Origin: Delphinapterus leucas
Taxonomy: Eukaryota; Chordata; Mammalia; Artiodactyla; Monodontidae
Assembly (NCBI RefSeq): GCF_002288925.2
Contig: NW_022098045.1
Span: 8,185,042 to 8,249,041 of the forward strand
Direction of reading: 5' to 3'
DNA length: 64,000 bases
Positions 1 to 12,683 of this stretch are shown one piece after another. Each line of letters begins with the position of its first letter. Positions within the stretch are counted from its first letter, which is position 1. The notes below the pieces were generated by a model. That model did no database searches. It saw only the letters and a program-made list of their open reading frames with translations, and was not told the origin of the DNA. The position numbers were made by a program, and so were the translations under genes.

Positions 1-329
1 TTTCTCTTTTAAATATTTGTATCTTCCAAACTTTATTTTCCTCTAAATGTGTAGGAATTGAATTATCTTTCTTCACATGTATTTTATCATTTAATGTTTT
101 CATTTAGTTGAGCCATCAGAAATGCACATTTTCAATGATTTTTATTTCAGAAGAAATATGAATAATAGAGCTTGAATTTCTTTAGCATTTTATACTTACC
201 AAAGCATTTCATTTACACATTCTCATCTGATCTTCATGGCAACCCTGGAAATGATTCACAAATGTATTTTTAGTTTTAAAATTAATAAATAACATTTTGT
301 GTTATATCATTTTAAGCATTTTTATTTTT

Positions 330-542
330 ATTTATTTATTTATTTTTTTGGCGGTACGCGGGCCTCTCACTGTTGTGGCCTCTCCCATTGCGGAGTACAG
401 GCTCCGGACGCGCAGGCTCAGCGGCCATGGCTCACGGGCCCAGCCGCTCCGCGGCATGTGGGATCTTCCCAGACCGGGGCACGAACCCGTGTCCCTTGCA
501 TCGGCAGGCGGACTCTCAACCACTGCGCCACCAGGGAAGCCC
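330..542 (-). mobile_element. CHR-family SINE
   Basis: The reverse complement starts with the tRNA-derived head gcttccctggtggcgcag and ends in an A-rich tail. Duplicated target sequence aagcatttttatttt flanks it (314-328 and 543-557). Open frames here are SINE artefacts. Confidence 0.93.
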
Positions 543-557
543 AAGCATTTTTATTTT

Positions 558-865
558 TTCTTCCAATTTTATTAAGATATAATTCACATACAGCACTGTA
601 TAAATTTAAGGTGTACAGCATGATTTGACTTACATATATTGTGCAAAGATGACCACAATAGGCTTAGTTAACATCCATCATCTCATATAGATAAAAAAAA
701 AAAATTTTTTTTTTCCTTGTGATGAGAACTCTTAACAACTTTCAAATATACCATGCAGCAGTTTTAACTATATTCATCATGTTGTACCTTACATCCCCAA
801 TACTTCTTTATCTTATAACTGAAAGTTTGTACCTTTTGACCACCGTCATCCAATTCCCCCACCCA
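558..865 (-). mobile_element. Old L1 3' UTR fragment (L1M-like)
   Basis: Sequence such as attaagatataattcacata and tgtaccttttgaccaccgtc is typical of reverse-strand mammalian L1M 3' regions. The CHR SINE at 330-542 abuts it. Confidence 0.6.
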
Positions 866-1335
866 GAAATAATGTTTTAAATAGCATATTAACATACTTA
901 TTCCTCTCATTCTGAGGTTTACATTTTTACAAGCACTTCTTTGGAAATGATACATTAGTCTCCTCCCCAACTTCATGGCAAACAAATAAACGTAGCCATT
1001 TTGAGGTCAAGTCAGTTGGGTTGGTTGCTTACTACAGCTGTCAGTCTAAAAGCACAATAGAATAACTTTAAAATAAATATTTTTTATTCTAATACTTTTT
1101 AAATTTGCCCTGTGCTTATTTTCTAAGTCAAATGTACAGTATGGTAAAAGAGGAGGGCAAGTAATCAGGCCTGGTTTTTTTGCAGTGGCCTCTTGTGTTA
1201 AGCAGAACTTAGTATTTCATTGTTACAAAACATGGGTACAAACATATCATAAAACTAGACCCAAGCCCCCAGTTTCCTTGAAAATGTTTCATACATTTTC
1301 TCCTTCCAAAATTTAAATTACATAGGTTCATTCTT
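866..1335. other. Intergenic, nothing recognised
   Basis: AT-rich sequence with no gene, RNA or repeat that I recognise. Confidence 0.5.
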
Positions 1336-1544
1336 TTTTTTTTTCTCTTTTTGCGGTACGCGGGCCTCTCACTGTTGTGGCCTCTCCCTTTGTGGACCAC
1401 AGGCTCCGGATGCACAGACTCAGCGGCCATGGCTCATGGGCCCAGCCGCTCCGCAGCATGTGGGATCCTCCCGGACCGGGGCACGAACCCGTGTCCCCTG
1501 CATCGGCAGGTGGACTCTCAACAACTGCGCCACCAGTGAAGCCC
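1336..1544 (-). mobile_element. CHR-family SINE
   Basis: The full tRNA-derived body is present in reverse orientation, flanked by a perfect 16-bp duplication acataggttcattctt (1320-1335 and 1545-1560), so the insertion is fairly recent. Confidence 0.95.
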
Positions 1545-1746
1545 ACATAGGTTCATTCTTGAAATCACAATTGCTGTGAAATATTCTTTCTTACCATGGC
1601 AACATATAAGGAGAATTTGGAAAACCATTCAACTTTCCCTGCTGGTCAAATGAACCAACATTCCCTGTTACACAGCATCATAGTTAGCAGACTCTTAAAT
1701 GCCTTCTCATTTTGACTATATCACCTAGTTAACTCTCTTGGAAATT

Positions 1747-1850
1747 ATGTATATATATAATATAATATATATATAATATATAAATATAATATTTATAATT
1801 GTATGATATAGAACATATAATATATAAATATATCTCTATAATTTATAATA
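1747..1850. repeat. AT-rich simple repeat
   Basis: An impure (TA)n/(TAATA)n stretch of about 100 bp. Confidence 0.85.
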
Positions 1851-3235
1851 ATCTGAGAGAAGCTCTAAGCTATCTATTCTTAGGCGAGTTTTAACAAAGG
1901 TCTCATTGCTTGTTGCCTTCTTTACATTTTATTCTGATTACCTATTTCTATTTTAAATTCAGATTTCTCTTCCTTCTGCTCACTTTCCATTCCTTCATCT
2001 GGGATACACCAATTCTTGGAATACCTTTGAATATTCACACTTCCTCTCTCTGTAGTTTCACTTTCCTTCCTTTTCCTTTCTCAGGTGTTCAGTTTCTCTA
2101 TCCTCAGGTCCTTCCATACCCTCCCCTCACCTCTCCCTCCTTCCAGTTGCTATAGCTGACTAGGAGTTGTCAGTTCCTAAAAAGGAGAAGGAGAAAGCAT
2201 GTATTCGCACCCTATACTTTTTGGCTATTTTCCTACTATTGTTCTTCCTCTACCTCTCCCCCTACCCCCACACCTTCCTTTCTGTGGCTATTAACTTCTT
2301 TTCTAGCATATTCTCCCCATTCTTTCTTCCTTTGGTAATTTCTTGTAACTGCTACTGGATTCTTTCAATCATTACTTCTTACCCTTTTAGGCGGTAGTTA
2401 TCATGTTACAGCTTCAGGATACAGGTAAAAAGATACAATTATTGTTAAAAAGAAGAAATATCAGTTATTTAAGTCACCGAGTAAGGGTCACACTGACCAT
2501 TAATCTTGGAGCTTAGACGAGAGGCTGGTGTCTCCAGTCCTAGGAGTTCCAGGGTTCTCCCATACTTCTTGAGTATTATGAGTCATTATAGTAGACCCCG
2601 GCTTGCCACTAGCAAAACAGAAGTGAGTACCCTCACTTTTATAAGATGCCAATAAGGGATATTATAAGATAATTATGCATTCATGAAAGAAACAGAATTG
2701 TGGATATTGTCAGTGTCTTAAGAGGAATGTCTGTTGAGTGTGTAAAGAAGCCCTGAGGATGTATCCTCTTGCTTAAGTTCACACAGAGACAAAGACACCT
2801 TATGCTTTATCCTCCAGGGCCCCCATGAAAATGATTCACAGCAAAAATTTACCAACATGCAAAATTGGTTGATGGAATTGGGAAAGATTAACTCAAAAAG
2901 AGGAAGAACTAGATTGGACATGACAACTGTCCTCAAATAACTGAAATGCTATTAAATAGAAGAGCAATTAAATAAATAATCAAATTGATTTCTAGAGGAT
3001 GATAATTGGACCAAAAGTGGAAGCATATTTTTACTGCTTTAAAGAAAGTGAGGGGGTCTTTTGCCTAATTGTACATTTTCCCCTCTCTTCAGATTATATC
3101 TTTTTTCTATGGCTTAGCTACTCTAGGTGAAAGGGATATTTTCTCCATCCTTTGGAAGATTCTATCATGTAAATCCTTCAGGACTGGCTTGATATATTAA
3201 ATGGAACTGAAAGGAATTCATTAAATCTTCTACCA
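1851..3235. other. Intergenic, partly pyrimidine-rich
   Basis: About 1910-2400 is strongly T/C-rich on the + strand (many ctt and tcc runs), which produces short open frames without protein character. The rest shows nothing recognisable. Confidence 0.5.
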
Positions 3236-3425
3236 CAGTGGTTCTCAACTAAGGATGTTTTTTTTTTTCCTCCAGGAGATATTTGGCAGCATCTGTAGAT
3301 ATTTTTGGTTGCCACACTTGGGGTGCTGCTAGGTAGAAGCAAGGGATGCTGCTAAACAGCCTACAATGCACAGGACAGTCCCCCTAAAACAGAGGAACTT
3401 TTCTGAGGTTGATAAACCCTGGTCT
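3236..3425 (+). mobile_element. MER5A-like hAT DNA transposon remnant
   Basis: It starts cagtggttctcaactaagga and contains gatatttggcagcatctgta and gctgctaaacagcctacaat, matching the MER5 non-autonomous hAT pattern. It is diverged, as expected for an old mammalian element. Confidence 0.8.
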
Positions 3426-5480
3426 ATCAAGACAGTAGTCCATTTGACAAAGCTATTCCTAACTAGCCCTGCTGCCTAATCCTGTTTTCCATGTCAGAAG
3501 TAAAATATTACTTTATCCTTTCTCTTCATGTTTTCTAGCAAATTCTTACCATTATTTTCCCTTTCCAGGCAGTTGTATATTTTGGGTGAGCTTGGTAAAG
3601 ATCTTACACTCAGAAAGATTAAGGAGAGAAGCATATTTACAATTTTCAAAATATGACCCTTGTTAGAGGTGTCTATTAGGAGTAGCCACGAATAGCTTCT
3701 TAATGTGATTAGGTAATACCTTGATTTGCTAATTTAAATTCCTTTTTCTCTGTATTTCCCATTCCCCTGATCTCCATCAGAGCAAGTGGCTGACTATACA
3801 CTTTATTGTGCTAGAGGAACTACATGGCTGGGTAGAAGCCGAAGCACCATGTAAGTATTTCAGGGTACTGAAAATCCAAACAACACTTAGGAGAACTGAG
3901 AGGGTTTGTGGATGAAGACACAGGGACAAGGGAATTCTCAGGTATCAACAGAGTGCCTCAGAACTCAAGGGCATAGGTAGTGCTCTCCTACCCACAGAAT
4001 AAAAGCACAACCTCCAATATTGTGGGTAAGGGTAGCCTGGAGGCAGACATATGAGGAGAGAGATATTTGGGGGCTTTGAGGCTCAGGTAGCATTGTCAGA
4101 GAGGAAGAAAACCTTTGAGAAAAGTGTCTGGTGAATTCATACCACAAATACAGCATACGCCAGCACAAGTTTAATAATTCTGAAGGGATAGTTCAAGGTG
4201 GATGAATGGTCGTTTCAGTGGCAACCTATATTCACAAACAGTTAATAGCCAAGACTCCCTACTTCTCCCCCACCTTGCCCCCAACATGGAGAGAGGGATG
4301 AAGATCCCAGGAATCACTAGTATTTTGCCAATCTGACGTAATAAGCACCCAGAGAAATAAACTCATTTGTTACATAAGATGAATTATATTCCTCGCACCT
4401 AAGAATTTGGAAATTCATATCCATTATAGGCGAGTTGTGCTTAGTTCCCCATGACTGAAAAGTATTTAAGTATTTAATGGCTTCTTTCTTCAGCCATTCA
4501 CAATCTTCCCTCCACACAACCTGATTAAGATAGTGTTTTTCAACCTGCTAAGCATAGTCTATTAGTGGGTTATAAATCTTATTGGTGGGCTACAACATTG
4601 TAGAGAGAATAGCATAGATAGGAAAAGAAAAGAGAGTCCATAAAAAGTCTCACCCACGGCTAACTTAAGTGTTAGTTTGTGAAAGTGTATATTGGAAGCC
4701 ACATAAAATGCACTTCTTCAAACAAAATGTTTTAAGAGCTTGGCCCAGGAGACTACTAGGACTAATGCCACCATGTCCTACATTCTGGCTGACTGCATCC
4801 AGAAGGCTTTCATCTCCATACAATTTTGCACGTTTCATCTAACCCTTTTCCACCTTCTTCCCTAACCCTCATCCTTTTTCCACTGTGACATCTGAAGCTC
4901 CTGTTTTGTCATGAGAAAAATCCACGATGTCTTCAACTGCATTTCTAAATGCTTCTTCATCTTTTTGCTCTAATTTAATCTCTATTCCCCTCTAAACAAG
5001 GGGCTGTGCTTCCCTGACAGCTTTCTCAAGTCACAGCTATGTCTTTCAGTCCCTTCGTGCCATTGAGCCAGAATTGAGGTATGTGTTCTTGCCCCTCACT
5101 TCTCTGAATCCCAGCTTTCGAGTCATATCATTGGATTATACCACTTGCTACCCTCCTTGTTGCTCCTTGCTGGAGATGTCTACAGACGCCCAGATCTTAT
5201 TTCCTGAAGATGTTATCTCCTCTCCCCCCTCATGTATATAATTTATTATATCTGAACTATCTCTTAATGGTTTCCATATCCATATTATACATCCTTCAAT
5301 ACCCTTGCAGTTCTTTGATCTGCCTTCCTCTAAGGATATTGTCCTTCACCCACAACCATAGTCACAATGTTTTAACCATGCTGATTGGCTTTACTTTAAA
5401 TTCATTACCATTAGCTTTAGGGCTCTCTGGTAATCCAACTACATTTCCCTACTCCATTCACTCTCCCACTCTCTGAGATA
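3426..5480. other. Intergenic, nothing recognised
   Basis: No coding pattern or family-specific repeat was recognised. Short open frames (for example minus strand at 3965-4168) lack protein character. The last several hundred bases may be eroded LINE sequence leading into the L2 that follows. Confidence 0.4.
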
Positions 5481-5659
5481 CTGCTCTTCTCTTCTCCAGT
5501 TTCCAGTACATTCTTTCTCCTTTACATTCTCAGGTGAAACAGAATCAATCCTTATATTCCCGTTATCACATCTTCAAGATTATCTGAATCCATGACTCTG
5601 CCTTTCCCCTTGCTACTGTGGGTGAACTATCTGTACTCTTGCCTAAGACCAAGTCCTAC

Positions 5660-5880
5660 ACCACTGGTTCTCGGTGATTTTATCCCTCAGGGGGCACTTG
5701 GCAAAGTCTAGACGTGTTTGATTATCACAACTTGACTATAGGGGAGGGGGTGCTTCAGGCATCTAATGCATAGTAGGGTCATGGTTTCTGCTAAGCAGTC
5801 CTGCAATTTACAAGAGAATCCCCACAATAAATAATTGTCTGGCCCAATGTGTCAGTAGTACTGAGGTAGAGAGATCCTGA
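5660..5880 (+). mobile_element. MER5A-like hAT remnant inside the L2
   Basis: It begins ccactggttctcggtgattt and includes agggggcacttggcaaagtc and ataattgtctggcccaatgt, the MER5A pattern, so it inserted after the L2. Confidence 0.75.
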
Positions 5881-6400
5881 CCTACTCTAGAGCCCTGAAT
5901 CCCATCCCAGCATTTCTCTCCTCCCTTCTTTGTATCATCAAGTTTTTCCTCTTACCTTATCATTTTGTCTTGATACCAATATATGATTAATACCCTCTGT
6001 CTTAAAAAACTTTTTTTTCTCATTCCTGCATTCCTTTCTAGCCACCTTTCCATTTCTTAGTTCCCCTGAACAACAAAATTCATGAATGAATGAATAAATT
6101 TTCCAAATCCTCTTTTCTTGTTCTCTCTTGAATCCACTGCAATTAGGCTTTCTTTCTCACCATTTAGAAAAATAACGTTTGTCAAGGTCACTGATGAGGA
6201 TCTTGTTGCCAAATTTAATGGTCAAATTCTTCATTCTCATCTAGCCTAACTGTCAACATTTAATGTGAATGCTCATTTCCTCCTCCTTGAAATAATTTCT
6301 TCTCTTGGTTTCTGGCCACTTTTCTCTCAGTTTTTCTCTTACCTCACTGGCCAGGGGTTTTCAGTCTGTTTTGTTTTCATTTTATTTGTAGCTTAACTTT

Positions 6401-6492
6401 AAAGTCTTTAGACCTCATTTGGATTGCTTGAAAATATAATTAAAGAATAATTTTACTTTGTGTTTAAAAAAAAAGCCTTTAGACCTCATTTG
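6401..6492 (+). mobile_element. 50-bp poly-A retroposed fragment with ~21-bp target duplication
   Basis: The flanks aaagtctttagacctcatttg (6401-6421) and aaagcctttagacctcatttg (6472-6492) differ at one position and bracket a 50-bp AT-rich insert ending in an A-run. This is the arrangement left by L1-mediated retroposition of a short RNA. The source was not recognised. Confidence 0.6.
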
Positions 6493-7617
6493 TATCTACA
6501 CAAGTTTCCCAGGTGACCTCGTCTGGCCTCAGGGCTTTTGTTTCATGTATACACCCATGGCTTTGGAATTTGTATCTCTAGAGCCAATTTCTCCCAAACT
6601 CCAGACTTTTACAATCAATACCCAGTCAATGTCTTCATGTGGTTACCCAATAGATAGCCAAAATAGAGCTCCCAATTGATTTTCTTCTCCAGATTGACCC
6701 TTCCAGGAGTCTTCCCTATCTCACTCAATGGCATATCCTTTCTACCAAGTTGCTTAGTTCAAGAATCTTTGTGTCCTTTCTGGTTTCTCTGTTTCTCTTG
6801 TACTCCATACATTCTATCCATGAGTAGCTCCTGCTGGTCTATCTTCAAAATGTATCCAGCATCCAACCACTTCAGTTTCTTTCAGTGCAAATGCCTTAGT
6901 CCAACCATATCATCTCAGCACTAGATTATTTCAATAGTCTTCTAACAGAACTTCTAGCTTTGACTTTTGTGCCCCTTACAGTATATTGTCTACCCAACGG
7001 CCAGAACGACCCTTTGGAAAATTAAGTCAGATCATATAATTTTGCTCAGAAACCTTCAACAGTTTCCCTTACCTCTCAGAATAAAATTCACAATCCTTAC
7101 CATCATTTGTAAAGTCGCACATGATAAGCATCCACCTGTTCTCCTATAACTCTCATTCTCTCTCATTATGTTTCAATCACATTGGCCTCCTTGCTCTTCC
7201 TGAATTGCACCAGACATGTCTTTTTCAGAATATGTTTTTGTCCATATCTGCACAACTTGCTTCCTCACATTTTAATCTCTTTGCAATGGCAATTTGTTAA
7301 AAAAATAAAAATAAAAAGCTATCCTTGATCACTCTATATAAAATAGCAATATTCTATCCTCCAACCAAATATCTCCAACCTGCTTACTATGATTAATTTT
7401 TTAGTGGTTTATTTATCATTTGCCGCCCTTCACTGCACTGAAAGTTCAACAAAATTCTTGCTTGTTTTTTGTTGCTGTTGTTTATTATGACATCTCTAGT
7501 ACCTAGGACAGCACCTGGTACAAAGTAAGAACTAAGAAAAAAATTTTGAATGTATAAACCAATCTAGTCATACCTATAGGTTGACATTTTAAGAACCTCC
7601 ATTTAAAAAATTATTAA

Positions 7618-7970
7618 TGGGCTTCCCTGGTGGCGCAGTGGTTAAGAATCTGCCTGCCAATGCAGGAGACATGGGCTCGAGCCCTGGTCTGGGAGGATCT
7701 CACATGCCGCGGAGCAGCTAAGCCCGTGCGCCACAACTACTGAGCCTGAGCTCTAGAGCCTGCAAGCCACAACTACTGAGCCCACGTGCCACAACTACTG
7801 AAGCCCGCGCGCCTAGAGCCCGTGCTCTGCAACAAGAGAAGCCACTGCTATGAGAAGCCCACACGCCACAACGAAGAGTAACCCCCGCTCAGCACAACTA
7901 GAGAAAGCCTGCGTGCAGCAACAAAGACCCAACGCAGCCAAAAATAAAAATAAATATATTTATTTAAAAA
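7618..7970 (+). mobile_element. Long-form CHR-family SINE
   Basis: A tRNA-derived head is followed by an extended body with repeated ccacaactactgagcc units and the tail caacgcagccaaaaataaaa. The duplication tttaaaaaattattaa is found on both sides. Confidence 0.93.
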
Positions 7971-7974
7971 AATT

Positions 7975-9440
7975 ATTAAGTGTATTAGAAAACATAATAT
8001 ACAGTAAGGTACTGAAATTAAACTCTGCTTTGCAACTCAACTCTCCCCTCAGCAAGATTGACACTTTGGAATCCTGGAGGAATATCTTCTAATGTGAGAT
8101 AACTTGTCAAGACAAACATAATAAAATATTGATGCAATTCTATCACAGTGAATTATGTATGTAATCATATAGTTACATAGTGACAAGGCAGTATCAAAAT
8201 GCAGCACAGTAGCAATCCTCAGTGACTCCTTATTTTATAGGACTTTTAATGCAGTAATCTGGCATCAGTAAATATTTACTCAATTGAATTGTATGAGAGA
8301 AGTGTTTTACAATCATCGGTAATTAGCCATCTTGATATGTGGTCTCAACACAGCTATCAAGCAGATAGAATTGGGGCTATAACAAGATATTTAATCTCAG
8401 TCTAAGAACTCTGGGTTCTTAGAGTATTTGGGGACACCCAGATGTTCCTCTCAGATCATGGTTCTTTGAGTGGAAAAAAAGCAAATCATCAACAATAGAT
8501 GAAAAAAAAGAAATAACACTAAGGCTCTTTTCTCTTTGTTTTCCTCTCTCCATGTGGCTGCAGTGTGTGGACTGCCTTCTGGCATGGGAGCTCTGGGTGA
8601 CTCGCATGTCTGCTGGGGTTCTGCAGGCTTCACTGTCATCACGGTGTGATCCTCCCAAGCCAATTTGGGGCTGCAGACCACCACTTCCACTCTTATCACA
8701 TTTCCTGTTTGTTCAGGGGGTACCTGCCACCCTGCTATGACAGTCTGTTCTGCCCTGCTCCTCTATCCCCATGCCATCATCTCTGCTCTTTCTCTGCTAT
8801 CAGTAGTTCCTGAACTCTGGTTACCGACAGCTTGCCAACAGCACACTCTGTGCCCTTGTCATCTCTCGCCTATCACACCTGCTGCTGCCACCTGTTCCGG
8901 TACCTTGCCAACATCTCCCCTGCTGCCTTCAGTGCTGGTTATGCTCCTTCAGGGGAAAAGGTTTTTTTTTTTTTTTTTTTTAAATTGGTGGCTGCTGCTG
9001 GACAGTGACACAACTAAACAGTGACATCTGGGAAATATCATGTCATCTGTCCTTGAGCTGGTGTGTTCACTCTCTTTGTTGCCTAGATATTTAACCACCA
9101 AGTTCTGAGGTCTGTGGTGTTTCCTGCTCTAAGAACACTCCCCACTCCTCCACTCCCCAGCTTTCTAAGAACTGCAACTTCTACCAAAATAAAATCTAAC
9201 TGTTAATTAAAACTACTCCATTAAGCTTGTTTTTAAAGTCTTCTCCTTTGATTGTCATATCAAAATTTACTTAGGGGGAGACGAAGGAAGGGATATTTTG
9301 CAAAAGTTTGGTTTCAGCAACACTCATGTTAGCTAAGGTGATAGAGATAAGTCGAAATCAAAGAGCCCTATTACATTTACAGGTAAGTCTGAATTAAACT
9401 TAGATTTTAAGGTGAACATTAACTTGGTATACGATCTGTA
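7975..9440. other. Intergenic, nothing recognised apart from a poly-T run
   Basis: A pure T run lies at about 8961-8981. The open frame at 8665-9024 (119 codons) is pyrimidine-rich with no recognisable domain and is taken as chance. Confidence 0.45.
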
Positions 9441-9457
9441 AAAGATACATAATTAGG

Positions 9458-9666
9458 GGCTTCCCTGGTGGCGCAGTGGTTGAGAGTCCGCCTGCCGATG
9501 CAGGGGACGTGGGTTCGTGACCCGGTGCGGGAAGATCCCACATGCTGCGGAGCAGCTGGGCCCGTGAGCCATGGCCGCTGCGCCTCCGAGTCCGGAGTCT
9601 GTGCTCCGCAACGGGAGAGGCCACAACAGTGAGAGGCCCGCGTACCGCAAAAAAAAAAAAAAAAAG
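9458..9666 (+). mobile_element. CHR-family SINE
   Basis: Intact head and body with an A tail, flanked by a perfect 17-bp duplication aaagatacataattagg (9441-9457 and 9667-9683). Confidence 0.95.
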
Positions 9667-9967
9667 AAAGATACATAATTAGGATATTGATGACTATGCC
9701 ACATACATCTGGGTGAATGATGTGCCCCATAATATTCTAGTTTTTTTTCCAAAATGCCAAAGAGAAAACTCGGTGGTGGGAGAGGGAGAGCGAGGGAAAA
9801 TGAGAGAGTATGTTAGAGGTTAATATACATTTTCAGAAAACAAGATTTCTTAAAAACTTACATTTCTATAGAATAATAGATTAATGCAGATCCAAAGATC
9901 AATAGGAATCAAATGATATGAATGTGCTATGTAAGCAATTAACGATTATGCAAATATAAGGATTATT

Positions 9968-10206
9968 ATTACTACATTATTATTATTATTTTCTTTTTTT
10001 TTTGAGGTACGCGGGCCTCTCACTGTTGTGGCCTCTCCCGTCGCGGAGCACAGGCTCCAGATGCGCAGGCTCAGCGGCCATGGCTCACGGGTCCAGCCGC
10101 TCCGCGGCATGTGAGATCTTCCCAGATCGAGTCACGAACCCGCGTCCCCTGCATCGGCAGGCGGACTCTCAACCACTGCGCCACCAGGGAAGCCCCGGGA
10201 AGCCCC
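9968..10206 (-). mobile_element. CHR-family SINE with duplicated 5' end
   Basis: Reverse-oriented body with target duplication taaggattatt (9957-9967 and 10207-10217). The element's 5' terminus is doubled (gggaagcccc repeated at 10187-10206). Confidence 0.92.
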
Positions 10207-10489
10207 TAAGGATTATTTTTAAGGAGGTTATTTCTGAAGCACAGCTAGAAACAGTAAAGTGATCTCTTAAAAAGGCAGTCTATTTCATTTATGAACAGCT
10301 TTCACTCCTAGAAAAATTACACCAAGCCAAAAGCTAATTTCACTTATGCTAGTTCTATGTTCTAGAATGATACAAAATAGCCCAATCTCATTAGCAAATC
10401 TTTTAAAACAATTGAAGATGTAAGTGTAAATTCCAGAATATCTATGTTTCTGTAAAAGTGAAAAATCAAGAGTTTTATGCATTGTGGAG

Positions 10490-10954
10490 GGGGTCTGTGG
10501 AGAGATATATAGCTTTTTGACAAGTAATCTGGCAATATTTATTCAAATAAAGATTGCTCATAACCTTTGACCCAGCTATCCCAGTTTTGGCAATCTATCC
10601 CACAGAAATAAAATCAAAGGTACATTTGAAAGTTTTGCATTCCAAGTAACTATGGTTAAAAAATACTGGAAACAAGTAACAGTGAAAGAATATATATTTA
10701 TTGTATATGATTCTATGGAACATAGAGCAATTATTTAAGAGAATGAACTAGATTCATATGTACTGATCTAGTCTAAGAAGGCCACACTTGACATATTTTT
10801 ATATGAGGGAAGCACAGTCATGTGTATTATATGGTCTCATTTCTTAAAACAAACAAAAAAAACAACCCAAATATATATATTTGGGGATATGTGTTTGAAA
10901 TAGCACAGAAAAAGGCATGGAGGAACATACTACTAACCAACATTGATTATATTT
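10490..10954 (+). mobile_element. Old L1M fragment, ORF2 C-terminal to 3' UTR
   Basis: The order cctttgacccagctatccca, caatctatcccacagaaata, aaaatactggaaacaagtaa and gtactgatct matches the degenerate ORF2 3' end of old mammalian L1s. It is interrupted by the younger L1 that follows, and traces may resume at about 12176-12260. Confidence 0.65.
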
Positions 10955-10959
10955 TTAAA

Positions 10960-12175
10960 AAACACTCTTTGATATAAATCAAATGGCAAGATCTTTTTTG
11001 ATCCACTTCCTAGAGTAATGAAAATAAAAATAAACAAATGGGACCTAATGAAACTTAAAATCTTTTGCACAGCAAAGAAAACCATAAATGAGATGAAAAG
11101 ACAACCCTCAGAACGGGAGAAAATATTTGCAAACGAACCAATTGACAAGGAATTAATCTCCAAAATATACAAACAGCTCATGCAACTCAACATCAGAAAA
11201 ACGGAAAATCCAATCAAAAAATGGGCAGAAGACCTAAATAGACATTTCTCCAAAGAAGACATACAGATGGCCAAGGGGCACATGAAAAGATGCTCAACAT
11301 CACTATTAGAGAAATACAAATCAAAACTACAATGAGGTATCACCTCACACCGTTCAGAAAGGCCATCATCAAGAAAATCTAGAAACAATAAATGATGGAG
11401 AGGGTGTGGAGAAAAGGGAACCCTCTTGCACTGTTGGTGGGAATGTAAATTGATATAGCCAGTATAAAAAAACAGTATGGAGGTTCCTTAAAAGACTAAA
11501 AATAGAGCTACCACATGGCCCAGCAATTCCACTATTGGGCGTATACCTTGAGAAAATATAATTCAAAAAGATACATGCACCCCAGTGTTCATCGCAGCAC
11601 TATTTACAATAGCCAGGACACGGAAGCAACCTAAATGTCCATGGACAGATGAATGGATAAAGAAGATGTGGTACATATATACAATGGAATATTACTCAGC
11701 CATAAACAGAATGAAATTGGGTCATTTGTAGAGATGTGGATGTACCTAGAGTCTGTCATACAGAGTGTAGTAAATCAGAAAAAGAAAAACAAATATTGTA
11801 TATTATTAACACATATTTGTGAAATCTAGAAAAGTGGTACAGATGAACTTATTGACGGGTAGGAATTGAGATGCAGATGTAGAGAGAGGATGTGTGGACA
11901 TGGGTTGGGGGAAGGGGGAGTGGGATGGAATTGGGAGATTGGGATTGAGGTATATACACTACCATATGTAAAATAGATAGCTAGTGGGAACATGCTGTAT
12001 AGCACAGGGAGCTCAGCTCCATGTTCTGTGGTGACCTAGATGGGTGGGATGGAGGGATGGGAGGAAGATCCAAGAGGATCTGTATATATGTATACATATA
12101 GCTGATTCACTTCATTGTACAGCAGAAACTAGCACAACACTGTAAAGTAACTATACCCTAATTTTAAAAAATATA
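10960..12175 (+). mobile_element. 5'-truncated cetartiodactyl L1, ORF2 C-terminus and 3' UTR
   Basis: It begins in ORF2 (reading T-L-F-D-I-N). An open piece at 11018-11335 encodes the ORF2 C-terminal region ([20 protein letters not shown]). After frame breaks come the typical ggcgtataccttgagaaaat, caatagccaggac and tggtacatatatacaatgga segments. It ends in a 3' UTR with ttgtacagcagaaactagca and an A-rich tail. It is not functional. Confidence 0.9.
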
Positions 12176-12260
12176 TAGGTCCCTTTTATTTGAATGTTTG
12201 CATTCTTTTTAAAATTTAAACTAATATCTAAAAATACAAAACATATTTTTAAAAGTAAAT

Positions 12261-12683
12261 CTCAATCTATGCTATAACTATACATGAAATATACATGAAA
12301 TTGAAGTTGCTTTTAGAATTTCTTCTGGTGTGGAAATTATACACAGTGACAAATTTATCCCTAAGAGATGCTTGGTTTTCATACATGAATCATTAAGGAT
12401 CCTGTTAATCATTGTTCAACTCTAATAGTTATGGCAATAAGGCCTCTGTTTTGTTTAAGTCCTCACTTTTATATTTCGATTGAAATTGGGAACACAACCA
12501 AGTAAATGCAGAAAAGTTATAACTCCAAAAAGAGGTATAGTCCTTCCAATTCTATTTTCTATGATAAACATCCTCTGATCATTCAATCAAATACTCATAT
12601 TATCACATCTTTTATACTGTATTTTCTGTAACTTTCTGGTCCCGTTGTAAAATATGTCACACTGTTTTGGAAACAGTTTTTCC
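12261..12683. other. Intergenic, nothing recognised
   Basis: AT-rich sequence with no identifiable element. Confidence 0.45.

Larger units (their letters stand above)
5560..7560 (+). mobile_element. Decayed L2 LINE, reverse-transcriptase and 3' part
   Basis: Scattered readable pieces match the L2 reverse transcriptase: a LxxxxSGF-like region at about 6130, then VKVTDEDLVAKFNGQ-like sequence near 6185. The later ORF2 and 3' UTR order follows (ccaattgattttcttctcca, gcatccaaccacttcag, ggccagaacgaccctttgg). The end at about 7495-7560 carries the cagcacctggtacaaagtaa motif. Many stops and indels are present. A MER5A and a tiny poly-A insertion sit inside it. Confidence 0.7.

Noticed and set aside
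1328..1546. Open frames with shared peptide pattern (GGAVVESPPADAGDTG and similar) at many sites
   Set aside because: They all fall inside CHR SINEs and repeat because the element repeats.
8665..9024. 119-codon plus-strand frame
   Set aside because: Composition is pyrimidine-rich, it runs into a poly-T tract read as poly-Phe, and no domain is visible.
9458..9540. Apparent tRNA gene in the CHR SINE heads
   Set aside because: The tRNA-like head is part of the SINE with a long non-tRNA body and A tail; it is not a functional tRNA gene.
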